Assembly (NCBI GenBank): GCA_022495995.1
Contig: JAFEMH010000759.1
Span: forward strand, 496,001-560,000
DNA: 64,000 nucleotides
DNA from: Adenophora triphylla var. japonica
Lineage: Eukaryota > Streptophyta > Magnoliopsida > Asterales > Campanulaceae
Reading direction: 5' to 3'
Within the stretch, counting starts at the first letter, position 1; each line of letters opens with the position of its first letter. Below the pieces are notes generated by a model that was given only the letters and a program-made list of their open reading frames with translations, did not search any database and had not been told where the DNA came from. The position numbers and the translations under genes are program-made. This document shows, piece after piece, positions 1 through 10,209 of the stretch.

Positions 1-321
1 TATGTGTAATATTTAAACTTAAAGGCTGTAGTTAATTCCATGACTAAAGCTTCATACTCAGCTTCATTATTTGTTGCACTGAATTCACAAGATACAGCTT
101 GAGGTATGATATCACCTTGAGGGGATTTTAGGACTATTCCCAAGCCAATTCCTTTGGAATTTGAAGCTCCATCTGTAAACATTGTCCAAAATCTAGGAAT
201 AGTTTTACCTTCAAGTTGTTGCACTTCCATCTCCACCTCGGGTTGCAAACTTGGACAGAAGTCAGCTAGGAAATCGGCTAGGGCCTGAGATTTGATGGTT
301 GTTCTTGGATCATACGAAATA
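1..321 (-). pseudogene. Second (Tat-type) RNase H domain, partial
   Basis: The minus-strand translation from about 321 to 1 runs in a different frame from the upstream reverse transcriptase ORF. It contains the words SYDPRTTIKSQALADFLADF, then MFTDGASNSKGIGLG and ATNNEAEYEALV, typical of the additional RNase H domain of Tat-branch elements. The catalytic-type Asp (TDGAS) and Glu (EAEYEAL) are visible. A frameshift at about 320-325 separates it from the RT ORF, and the window edge cuts it off. Confidence 0.75.
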
Positions 322-1656
322 TCATAGGTGCTCAAACCACTTGGCCAATCTGCCCGACATCTCTGGGGTTCTCAACACATTCCTTATAGGATAATTAGTT
401 CTAACAGTTATAGAATGCGTTTCGAAATAATGACACAGTTTTGTAGCAGCAGTAGTTAAGGCTAATATTAACTTTTCAAGATGAGAGTACCTTGTTTCAG
501 CGTCTAATAGAGATTTACTTACATAGTAAACAAGATGCTGTTCACCTTGGATTTCCTTCACCAATACTGCACTAACAGCATTTTCAGATACAGCTAAATA
601 TAAATAAAGGTGCTCACCATGCTCTGGTTTGGCAAGTAGGGGTGATGTCACAAAATATTCTTTAAGTTGCTTAAAAGCTGCCTCATGTTGGTCAGTCCAT
701 TGAAAGAGTTTATTCTTTCTTAATACTTCATAGAATAACCTGTACTTATCAGATGATTTAGATATAAATCTATTCAAAGCAGCTACTCTACCTATTAATC
801 TTTGGACGTCTTTGATATTCTTGGGAGATTCCAAGTTGAGAATGGCTTTGATCTGCTCGGGACTGGCTTCAATCCCCCTTTTGGTCACCATATATCCCAA
901 GAATTTATCCGCTCTAACACCAAAGTTGCACTTTGCCGGATTGAGCTTCATGTTGAAAGCTTTCAAGATGTTGAACGCCTTAGCAAGGTGTTCTACATGA
1001 TCTTCGATATGCTTGGACTTTACCACCATATCATCTATGTAGACTTCCATCGTCTTGCCAAGTTGATCTTTGAACATCTTGTTCACCGACCTACGATAAG
1101 TTGCCCCTGCATTTTTAAGACCAAATGGCATAGAAATATAACAATATATACCTTCCGGAGTCATGAATGCCGTATCTTCTTGGTCCGAGGGCTCCATTTG
1201 AATTTGTTGATACCCTGAAGACGCATCCATGAACGTCAAGATATCATGGCCAGCTGTCTCATCAACTAGAGAATCGATATGAGGAAGAGGGAATGGGTCT
1301 TTCGAACAGGCTTTGTTCAAGTCTGTAAAGTCCACGCACACTCGCCACTTGCCATTCCTCTTCTCTACCACCACAACATTTGCTAACCACCTTGGATATT
1401 GAACTTCCCTGATCATTTTGGACTTCAAAAGCCTCTCAACTTCGTCCTTTATGATCTGGTTCTTCTCCTGAGCAAACTTCCTTCTTTTCTGATGAACAGG
1501 ACGGATGGTGGGATCTATGTTCAACTTGTGAGTAATGATGTCCTTGCTTATTCCTGTCATGTCTTCATGCTTCCATGCAAAACAACATTTCTGACTTTTC
1601 AAGAACTCAATCAGCTCCTCCTCTACTTCGGATGGGAGGTCTACCCCAACTTGCAC
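322..1656 (-). pseudogene. Reverse transcriptase plus first RNase H (Tat-like pol)
   Basis: A 444-residue open stretch on the minus strand. The N-terminal part carries a leader typical of gypsy RT (SKMIREVQYPRWLANVVVV), then the substrate-binding block (WRVCVDFTDLNKACSKDPFP), FMDASSGYQQI, and the active-site block with YIDDMVVKS. The C-terminal third is the RNase H region (YLAVSENAVSAVLV, YYVSKSLLDAETRYSHLEKL). The polymerase Asp pair in YIDD is intact. The frame is lost at the 3' end at about 322, where a single-base change puts the rest of the protein out of frame. Codons upstream in the polyprotein are joined through a stop-containing gap to the gag-protease ORF, so it is a broken gene. 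Confidence 0.85.
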
Positions 1657-1714
1657 TTGGGCCTCAGGATTCGATGCATCAACAGGAACACTTTTTGTCT
1701 CATGCTCTACTGCT

Positions 1715-3082
1715 TCAAGAACATCCTGGGCCTTTTTCTTTAATTGCTATGCTTGCCGAGAAATTTGAACTTGCTTTCATGTTGACCTTGTAGCATTCTT
1801 TGGAGACTTGTTGGTTTCCCTCAACTTGGCCACGCCCCAAGGTGTTGGAAACTTGGCCTTGGTGATAAGTTGACGGCACGGCCTTCATGTTGTGTATCCA
1901 AGGTCTTCCCAAAATGACATTGTACGAGGAAGAGCATTCGATCACACAGAATCTTTCCATAGCATTCATACCCTCCAAATAGATAGGCAACTTAATCTCC
2001 CCGACTGTTTGCTTTATCTCACCACTGAACCCTACCAGCACGGATGAATTCTTCACAACTTCAGACAAAGGAATACCCATATCTTCAAGAGCATGAGTGA
2101 AGATTATGTTGACTGAGCTCCCGCCATCAATCAGAATTCTCTTGACCACACAATTGGCAATCTGCACTTGAACAACTAGACCATCATGATGAGGATCCAA
2201 CGTGTTGTCCTTATCTTCATCTTCAAAGGAAATAATATGACCATCTGTGAAGTCACGACGCCTTGAAGGCAATTCTGATTGATCCTCCTTAGAACTTTTG
2301 GCATGACGCTTGGCTGCAGAGTAAGTTGTTCCACAAATATGAGATCCACCTGAAATGACATTTACTACCTTGGTGGCTGGAGGTGGTGCAACTTTCTCGG
2401 GTCTGGACTGCTCCCCTGAATCAGGCTCTTTAGACTCACTTCTGACCCTCTTCTTGCCCAACAAATCCTTAAGAAGACCCTTGGACAATAAATGAGCAAT
2501 TTCCTTCCTCAAGGCAAAACAATTCTCGGTGGTATGCCCAAAATCCTCATGAAATGCGCACCACTTGGACTTGTCCTTCCAAGTTGTTGACTGGTCGTTC
2601 TTCTTGGGCCACCTTGCTTTATCTCCAAGATTTCCCATGGCGCACAAGATTCCTGCAATGTCCACAGAAAAGCAGTATTCAGAAATTTTTGGATAATCAT
2701 TATCATCTCCCTCTTGATCATCATCTACAACATGAATTCTAGAAGATTCAGATTTAACAGGGGGTTTGCCCCTGTTGGACTTATAGTGATGGGAATCCGA
2801 TTTTTTGTCAGAAGGCTCAAATAGAGGAGTAGGAGTCCTCCCAGTTGACTTCCCCATCGCCAAGCTGTCTTCCTCCAATCTGATGAAAGGCAAGGCCACA
2901 GTTACGATTTCTTCGAGTTGCTTTGCAGGGGTCATCACCAACTCGTTATAAAACAATGAGCTCTTCTTCAAGCCTATACGGAATGCTTCCGTAGCAGTGG
3001 ACACATCCAAGTTGGGTATAGTCACTGTCTCCTTGTTAAACCTGTGCAAATACTCTTTAAGATTTTCGTTAGGCTGTTGCAC
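1715..3082 (-). pseudogene. gag C-terminal half plus aspartic protease (Tat-like)
   Basis: A 455-residue open stretch. It begins inside the capsid-like retrotransposon gag domain (NENLKEYLHRFNKE, FRIGLKKSSLFYNEL). A Cys/His cluster WCAFHEDFGHTTENC follows, the usual Tat zinc-binding motif. Near residue 320 comes the retropepsin active site ILIDGGSSVNIIF, where D-G-G replaces the commoner D-S/T-G, as is usual in this branch. The second protease block is YNVILGRPWIHNMKAV. The expected maturation functions are virion assembly (gag) and polyprotein cleavage (protease). A stop separates it from the RT ORF downstream. Confidence 0.8.
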
Positions 3083-3085
3083 AAT

Positions 3086-4050
3086 TCAATAAAGATCACT
3101 AGTCAACTTGTCAAATGCCCTATTGCATGAAAATTGATTAATGAACATATTGACAAGTTGAGCATAAGAAGAAATAGAGTTTAGAGGAAGCCCAGTTAGC
3201 CATTTTAAGGCCGGTCCTGACAAGGTTGAGCCAAAGCCCCTGCAAAAACATGCTTCTTTAAAAATAGGGGGGATACTTATGATATCCATTGATTCCTGAT
3301 ACAAAGCAATACATGCTCTGCTTAGGGTCAGTACTCCCATCATACTTTTTCATATGAGGGACTCGAGAATTTCTTTGGGATCTCCACACTAGCTATTCTT
3401 TGGAACAAAAGCGAGATTCATTATAGCAAGTTGGAGAAACTTGGTGATATGGCACATTGACTCCGGGTATGCTTGAAGCAAATCCTTTATAGTGCATTTC
3501 CTTAACAAGTTGACTCTCTGCGAAAAGAGGATTGTTATTAAGCTGAGATGCGAAGTATCAAAAGCATTAAAGAAATTCCACTGTTTGCCCCATTGAGGGT
3601 GTAGCATAGGTGTAGCAAGATGACAACACGGGTTGACTAGTTGGAAGGTGAATCTTGGTTGCTCGGTGGAATGGACGCCACAATTGTGCTCTACTGCGGC
3701 AAGGTATTAGTCATAGGAATATCCCAGGCATGGCTTGGTCTGCACTGCACCAAACAAAGATCTAGGAAGTAAAGGTAAAAATGGAGTAGATACTAGAGTT
3801 TCAACTTGCTTCCCTTTACGCAGGTTATCAATGGCGTTGAATATCATGGCGTTCGTATGCTCCTAACCATCCAACCGATCACTCACTTTCCTCAACATGT
3901 CCGCCATGTTGGACAATATCTCCAAATTGACAGCTTCCGCACTTGAAGATGGATTGCCTTGGGTGCCGAAAACAGGAAGTGGATGACTCCTCTCAGCTTG
4001 ACCGCGGACGATGGATTAGCCATTTCTACTCGAATAATCAAAGTTTCCCA
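3086..4050 (-). pseudogene. gag N-terminal region, broken
   Basis: Minus-strand fragments in different frames continue the gag protein upstream of 3082. The clearest, 3343-3086, reads GPALKWLTGLPLNSISSYAQL and RAFDKLTSDLY, a normal part of the plant retrotransposon gag domain directly preceding the NENLKEYL segment. Further upstream (about 3400-4030) the coding sequence is disrupted. A start-like MANPSSAVKLRG lies about 40 bp after the primer binding site. Frameshifts mean no full gag can be made. Confidence 0.65.
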
Positions 4051-4065
4051 CAGACGGCGCCAAAT
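4047..4065 (-). other. Primer binding site of the Tat-like element
   Basis: On the minus strand the bases next to the LTR read ATTTGGCGCCGTCTGTGGGA. TGGCGCC followed by a second tRNA-like block is the usual primer site layout of Tat and Athila-type elements, and the position directly inside the LTR edge fits. The exact tRNA is not claimed. Confidence 0.7.
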
Positions 4066-4568
4066 TGTTTTGGTCAAATTTCAACAAGTGTATTTCGAAG
4101 GGAAGAAAAATGACTAAAGTGATATGAATCTCGGTACAATGATTATCAAGTTGAATAGAAACGGACACAAGATGTTTGTTGACTAGGGAAAGCCCTTGAA
4201 CAACTTGTTCGCCGGCATAAAACCCCGGGAGGTTTTGGTACCTGCCTTGACCGAAAGTTTACTAAGTATATCGGTGATTACAGAACTATGAGCATATCAA
4301 AAGGGAACTTAGGCTAGAGTGAAAAGTGTGTGCAAAAATACAGTGTTTGATCCCTTTTATACCTCAACTAACGGCTAATTCACAAAGAGAGAAGGTAGGC
4401 CTAAAATCTCGGGAGTAATGCTGATCTTGTTGAGATATATCCGCCATTTGCCGTTGAGGGAGAAGATAACGATTTGTTGCTGAGGAAACGTCTTTGAATC
4501 GGTCTTTGCCCCCTTTGTCACGTTCCCTGAAAAATAGGGTTAACGTAACTGTTTTGGTAGAAAAAACA
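4066..4568 (-). repeat. LTR of the Tat-like element (5' LTR, minus strand)
   Basis: The left edge TGTTTTGG adjoins the primer binding site. The proposed right edge ends in AAAAAACA, so on the minus strand the LTR would start TGTTTTTT and end CCAAAACA, about 503 bp. The right edge is a best guess, because the matching 3' LTR lies outside the window and no duplication can be tested. Confidence 0.55.
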
Positions 4569-5484
4569 ATAGAGTAGAATCTTAACTTGTGTTCTAAACA
4601 AAGTTGTGTTTTTATGAAAAGTATTCTAACAAGAAATTCTTGCTGATGTTTTAATTCCGCTGCATTTTATATTCTGTTATTTACTTTATTATTTCTGGAA
4701 ATAAGTTGTTAAGTTAGTTGTGTTGACACTTGTGTGCACAACTGTACACACAAGTCTATCCACAACTGTGAACAGTCCTAGCTACAAGACTTTCAGTATT
4801 GAAATCAGGTCAAATTTTTTATGCCATTCTTTTTGCCGTCATGGTTATTTCACTTATTTGTGCCACTGATTTACTATTTCTCGGGATGGCAAATGACTAG
4901 AGCTACTCTAGCTCGCTTCTTGTATGGTATATGCGATATATGTGATCAAATGGATATTAGGTTTTATTTAAGTCTAGAGCAAAAAGGGTCATGTACTTTT
5001 TCATTTTACTCCTGTTTTTATATTATTTTTCATGTCATCCATTTGGAAGTCGCGTAAGAGTGTGTTAATAAAGGATTTTGACGATGGTCGATATTATTTT
5101 TTGTTCATCCATGACTAATTGGATGTTTTCTCCAGGGCAACTTTTGAAAATGTTAGCCCACTATTTGGATCGAGCTTCCGTCCGTCGTTTGTAGATAGCT
5201 GACTCCTATACATTTGCTCTTGTTTTTAATCAAATGTTTATGTTTGTTTAAAAAAAAAAAGATTTAGCATTATTCAATTTGTATAGGAATATATAATAAA
5301 ATGTGTCCTTATTTGTAATTAGATTAAAATATTGGTAGACTTAGTGTAGTTACAATAAGGTACTTTTCCGTAAATGCAGGATGTCCTCAGTTGGAATATA
5401 AAAATGTCTGGCAAAGTATGTAAATAAGTGGTACAATCATGCCTTTTTATAGCATAAACACACATCAGAATCCTTCGCTCAATC
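4569..5484. other. Intergenic / MIOX upstream region
   Basis: No gene is recognised here. A 78-codon hydrophobic open stretch at 4821-5057 resembles nothing I know and is not called. An imperfect inverted repeat sits at about 4728-4756, with arms ACTTGTGTG and CACACAAGT around CACAACTGTA. The segment presumably contains the MIOX promoter, but no specific element other than the TATA box could be justified. Confidence 0.5.
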
Positions 5485-5492
5485 TATAAATA
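5485..5492 (+). promoter_or_regulatory. Probable TATA box of MIOX
   Basis: TATAAATA lies about 100 bp before the MIOX start codon, with a plausible transcription start near 5515-5520 and a 5' leader of about 70 bases. It is called from position and match to the plant TATA consensus only. Confidence 0.55.
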
Positions 5493-5586
5493 AGAGTCCA
5501 AATTTTGCAAGGGACCCATCCATCAAAAATCAGAAATTCCCTAAAGTTCCTTCTCATAGTCTTTTGCTACCTTGTACCTAGTCACC

Positions 5587-8500
5587 ATGACTATCGTTGT
5601 TCCGGGTATTTTCATCTGTTTTTTTACGAGCTACAGCCATTAATTTTTATTTATAATTTTTTTGTCAATATTAATATTAGTAATACACATTAATATATAT
5701 TATTATCACCTTATTTTATGATTCATGATTTTTCTTATATCATTTTTACTCTTTTAAAGGTTACGCGTTTACCATCTATCTGTCTATGTTAGAAATACGA
5801 AAGAATTACGCAATTTGTCAATAAATTTTCCGGTGAAAATTATTGACAGGATTTGATCATGCATTGTTGAGAATTTGATTGTGCATGCAGAAGTTGCTTT
5901 TGAAAACAACAACAACAACAATGGGAATGAGAACAATGTGGAACAAGAACTAGTGAAGTTGGGTGGATGCTTTGTTGTCCCAGAAAACAATGCCTTTGGC
6001 CATTCCTTCCGGTCTTAATTTTACCCTTTTTAATTGTTTTATATATCTAATTATATTTTTTTTAACTTTTCAATATTAATGTCATAGCAATAAGAAGAAA
6101 TTAATTAAAACGATTTACTTTTGCAGGGACTATGAGAAGGAGAGCTTGAGAAGGGCTGCAGTTGAAAATTTCTACAGAATGAATCACATTAATCAGACCT
6201 TCGACTTTGTAAGCTTTTGCCGTACCATTAATCAAAACGAGTGCGTCTGGGGAGAAACGCGTTTCTCCGTCTGTATGGAGAAACGGGGCTTGTTATGTCG
6301 CGCGACATAAATAGCCAGTTTCTGGATATCCTTTACAAAGCTTCTGGATATCCAGAAGCTTTGAAATGGATATCCAGAAGCTTTGTAAAAGGATATCCAG
6401 AAACCAAGTATTTTTACGGATATCGCTTTACAAAAACTCTGGATATCGAAAGAGCTTTGAAATGGATATCCAGAAGCTTTGTAAAGGATATCCAGAAAAA
6501 ATATTTGGTTTCTGGATATCCTTTCCAAAGCTTCTGGATATCATTTCCAAAGCTTCTGGATATTGGCTAGGTATGTCGCGCGACATAACAAGCCCCGTTT
6601 CTCCATGAGCGACGGAGAAACGCGTTTCTCCCCAGATTTTGTGAATCAAAACATATACTCGCTCGTATATAAAAATTTACTCCTCTCGGAAAAGCAGGGT
6701 GTAAGCAGTCGAAATACAGTGCATTCCTCAGCAATGCACCGTCCATTTTTACATCCAAAACCCTATGATAATGGATAATCTAGCATACTTATCCAAAGCT
6801 AGAATTATAAGTTGTGATTATGGATAAGTCCATTTGACTGATTCTGATGTACTTTTGGAAGTATCCCACCTGCATTTGTCCGACTATCATCAAACTGACC
6901 TGGTGTGACATGATCAGAAAATGCCAATATTATATCATACTACACCATCCCAAATGAATGTCGTGAACTGATCAAGAGCAAATTTGATTTATTTTTTTAA
7001 TATTCATTTTGGGAGGAAGGAGTACTAATTGTATGGCCTGACTTGGAAAAATGACAGGCTCAGGGGAAGAAAGAGGAGTACAGGAAGCTCGAGAAGGCGG
7101 TAATGAGTATATGGGATTGTTGTGAACTACTCAATGAGTACGTGGACGAAAGTGATCCTGATCTCGATGAGCCTCAAATCGAGCATCTTCTCCAAACCGC
7201 TGAAGCCATTCGGAGGGACTATCCTAATGAAGAATGGCTTCATCTCACTGCCCTCATTCATGGTATATGTATATATATATATGCATTAAAATATTTCTAT
7301 GTTAAGTATATGTATGTACAATGTTGCATGCATGTATTTAAAGTTTCTTTTTTTCTAAATATGAAAAACTGCAGATCTGGGGAAAGTTCTGCTACATCCT
7401 GCATTTGGTGAGGAGCCGCAATGGTGTGTCGTTGGTACGTTTGTTTAACTGATCACCTGCGCTTCATCTATAGAACGGATAAGATTTTTTCTAAGGCTAT
7501 ATACCACCTATGATTAAATTTCTTATTTATTTACATATGTTTCATAATTTTCCAGGCGACACATTCCCGCTGGGATGTGCTTTTAGTGAATCCAACATTC
7601 ATTACCAGGTAATTTATTTTTATTTCAAAATTAAGTAAAAAAATTATGTTAAACATAATAGAAGTCGCTAAAATTGATTGAAACAGATCAAATCCTTTAT
7701 GCATAGAGTAATTTCAGCTTTAGCTATTTAATTTGTACTTAAATTGCAGTTCTTCAAGGAAAATCCAGACTCTGAAAACCCTAACTTCAACACCAAATTG
7801 GGAATTTATGAGATGAATTGTGGGCTTGACAAGGTCACTATGTCTTGGGGACATGATGAGTACATGTACCTGGTATGCCATGTCATCTTTTCCATGTCAG
7901 CATAGCATGATAATAACAGTAATTAGTTCATTAATATATTTGTATTAATTAACTAATGAAAAATTAAAATTTTAAAACAGGTGGCCAAGGGTAACCATAC
8001 CACTCTTCCACCAGCTGCTCTCTTCATTCTAAGGTTCCACTCCTTCTATGGTATGTTATTACGACTTTAAAACTATCAAATCCGTCCGTTAAATATGATC
8101 GATTATTATCTAGCAAATCAGACATTTTTAAATAAATGTCAGATTAATTACTATTGAAAGTCGTGATCATACTGATTATATTGGACAAACTCTTGTATAT
8201 ATGGACATAATTAAGCAATGCATCGAGGAGGGGATTACACTTACCTTATGAATGAGGAAGATCACGAGATGCTCAAATGGCTTCATGTCTTCAAGTAAGA
8301 TATCGATACTATCACGATTTGAATTACTTTACCTAATGCATGAATTGAAAAATAAATTGCAATGAAAATTACAAAAAAAAAAAAAAAAAAAACGCGCATT
8401 TAAAAATCTGTACAACAGACGAACTCTTGATTATTAATTTATATACTAACACATTCTACTATTAATTGTTAATGAAATGACAGCAAATACGATCTGTATA

Positions 8501-8708
8501 GCAAGAGCAAGGTGAGGATCAACCTTGAGGAAGTGAAGCCATACTATCTCTCGCTCATTGAGAAGGTTCGGTTCAAGTTTTTAATCTATAATTAAGAGAT
8601 AATTTTTCGAATCAAACGACGTTAGAATGTGTTATTACTTGAGTATATTTTTATAATTACTTTAAAATTTGATATTTTCAGTACTTTCCGGCGAAGCTGA
8701 AGTGGTGA
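5587..8708 (+). CDS. MIOX: Inositol oxygenase (myo-inositol oxygenase)
   Basis: Eleven exons join to 921 nt, giving 306 aa: 5587-5605, 5891-6011, 6127-6208, 7058-7262, 7375-7434, 7556-7608, 7750-7872, 7981-8050, 8216-8294, 8484-8565 and 8682-8708. Every junction is GT/AG and the phases agree throughout. Plant MIOX proteins are about 310 aa. The enzyme opens myo-inositol to D-glucuronate using a di-iron centre in the cytosol, feeding UDP-glucuronate for cell walls and possibly ascorbate. The expected iron ligands are present: His117 (EPQIEHLLQTAE), His142-Asp143 (split by the exon 4/5 junction), His215 (SWGHDEYMY), His241 (RFHSFY) and Asp274 (NKYDLYSK). The protein ends PAKLKW, as plant homologues do. 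The first 45 residues are variable and Asn-rich. The start was chosen because the short first exon encodes MTIVVP and lies suitably after the TATA box. Intron 3 is enlarged by a MITE. No disabling change was seen. Confidence 0.95.
6239..6643. mobile_element. Fold-back MITE in MIOX intron 3, 9-bp TSD
   Basis: A 405-bp element between two copies of AATCAAAAC (6230-6238 and 6644-6652). Its ends share CTGGGGAGAAACGCG in inverted orientation, and about 65 bp of terminal sequence is inverted-repeated. Inside are matching palindromes on both sides: GGAGAAACGCGTTTCTCC (6251-6268, 6614-6631) and TATGTCGCGCGACATA (about 6294-6309, 6572-6587). The centre is made of about ten copies of GGATATCC-type words within TTCTGGATATCCAGAA. 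A 9-bp duplication fits a Mutator-like non-autonomous element; this classification is inference. Confidence 0.75.
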
Positions 8709-8859
8709 ACGATGGTGTTAAGTTTGAAGAAAATAAGAAGGGCTACACATCACTTTTGTTTGTTCTAGCTTTTATAAATGTTGTCTTATGTCGTTGCTTT
8801 TAGTTTTATCAGTGATGCCTTTTGTTGTATCGGAGACTATATATGTTTGTTAATCCATA

Positions 8860-8865
8860 AATAAA
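8860..8865 (+). terminator. Poly(A) signal of MIOX
   Basis: AATAAA about 150 bp after the MIOX stop codon, in a T-rich 3' region. It is the only perfect match in a sensible position. Confidence 0.6.
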
Positions 8866-8989
8866 GATATGCGTTGCCCTTTTTTATCTTAATATTTTCC
8901 ACCTCAATGATCCAGATATCGTTGAATTTTCTTTACTTAATTTTACATAATTATCGTGTCGGATAAATGCCATATTTCTAAATAATGAT

Positions 8990-10204
8990 GCCAAAACGTT
9001 TGGATCAGCCTGTGAGAGCCCGCGCTCAAAATTTCCGTCGTCGTGTAAAACGGAGAGTTTCTCGTGCTAAGTGTGTGTTGAAGGCACTCGGTTTCTCATA
9101 ATGGTACCCTTGGAGTCTTGAAACAAGCAAGAGTCGTCACCTCATTTATTTATCTAGGAAAATGAAGAAAAACCCTTTTTGTTTTAGAGAAAGTGGGTTT
9201 GGGGGCTAAGTTACGAGAAGGGAATGTATTAAAGACCCTTCTCGCCCTTTTGGTCTTATGCATACATGTCGTCCTAAGTAGATTTTAGTTGCTATGCCTA
9301 TGCCTTTGGAAATGTAGGTAAGTGTGAGTCGATTTGGGGGGACTCACACTTGATTTTTCGAAAATGATTTTGATATGTATTTACAAGTATATGGGAGTAA
9401 TTATAGTAAGTACGGGGAGAGAATTATTTACATGGGGAATTTAATATACAATTAAGTACAAAATTTCGGAAACAAATTCTATATGAATTGTAATGCCCAA
9501 GATGTCCATGTCGAGATTTTATGGACTATTGTGCCTTTTGAACTTGCAAAACTTGACCAAAGATTGTTAATCTGAAAATGTAAATATGGGGACTTACTCC
9601 CAACACATTAAGAAATTTTCATGATTTTTACATGATTTTAGAGTCTTTATTGTAAGCTCAAATTATCCATTGAATTAAAACATTCATTCTGACAGAACAT
9701 GAAAAACAGTGTATATTTGACTTTGAACAGCTCATAAATGCATCGAAATAAGGAAATCACTAAAAGGTCAAAACATGAAAGTTGTTTCAGACATCTTGAA
9801 AATGAAACTCACCAAAAATGAGACAAAAATGATAAAGTTTGATAGGTAAATACACTGTCAACACTTTGGGTCTGAAGTAAAGAATTTGCAGGGACTAAAC
9901 AATGACCTTTAGAACAAAAATGGAAATGAGACCTTCCCGAAGTCAAAAAATTACAATTTAGGCATGCTTAGTTTCCTTATTGGGTTATCTAACACATAAA
10001 TCTCGAATAATTCAAAAAACATAAGTATTGAGTGAAATATTAACAGTAGAACAGAGCATGGTCAGATTCAGAAGTTACTGGACAGCAACTATGCATCTTG
10101 AACGTCACCATCAAACCCTAGCCTAAACATGGATTCAAGGCATTATATTTGAGAAACACCTAAACTAACATGTTATGAACATACTAGAATCATTACATAG
10201 CACA
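8990..10204 (-). repeat. Old LTR-like remnant, part 1 (minus strand)
   Basis: Non-coding DNA whose left end (about 9009, TGTGAGAGCCCGCGCTC) and the motif AGAGTCGTCACC (about 9130) resemble the inverted end of a Tat-type LTR, where GGTGGCGACTC lies shortly before a TCTCACA end. The sequence is continuous with 27005-27323 and 34362 onward once the chromovirus and copia insertions are removed. I found no ORF of substance. The far end was not located, so the assignment is tentative. Confidence 0.4.
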
Positions 10205-10209
10205 AAACA

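Larger units (their letters stand above)
1..4568 (-). mobile_element. Ty3/gypsy LTR retrotransposon, Tat-like, 5' part, decayed
   Basis: Read on the minus strand, this block has an LTR (4566-4066 downward), a primer binding site, gag, aspartic protease, reverse transcriptase and the start of a second RNase H domain. It then leaves the window at position 1, so the integrase and 3' LTR are not visible. The order gag-PR-RT-RH followed by an additional RNase H of the 'TDGASN ... NNEAEYEAL' type is what is known for the Tat/Ogre branch of plant Ty3/gypsy elements. Frameshifts and stops break the reading frame in several places, so it should be inactive. The lineage is inferred from motifs, not from a tree. 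Confidence 0.85.

Noticed and set aside
4821..5057. 78-codon hydrophobic ORF
   Set aside because: No recognisable domain, no splice or promoter context, and length expected by chance in A/T-rich DNA.
6232..6778. Several overlapping ORFs of 60-109 codons on both strands in MIOX intron 3
   Set aside because: They arise from GATATC-rich palindromes without stops in any frame and translate to the same repeated SGYP words. They are not genes.
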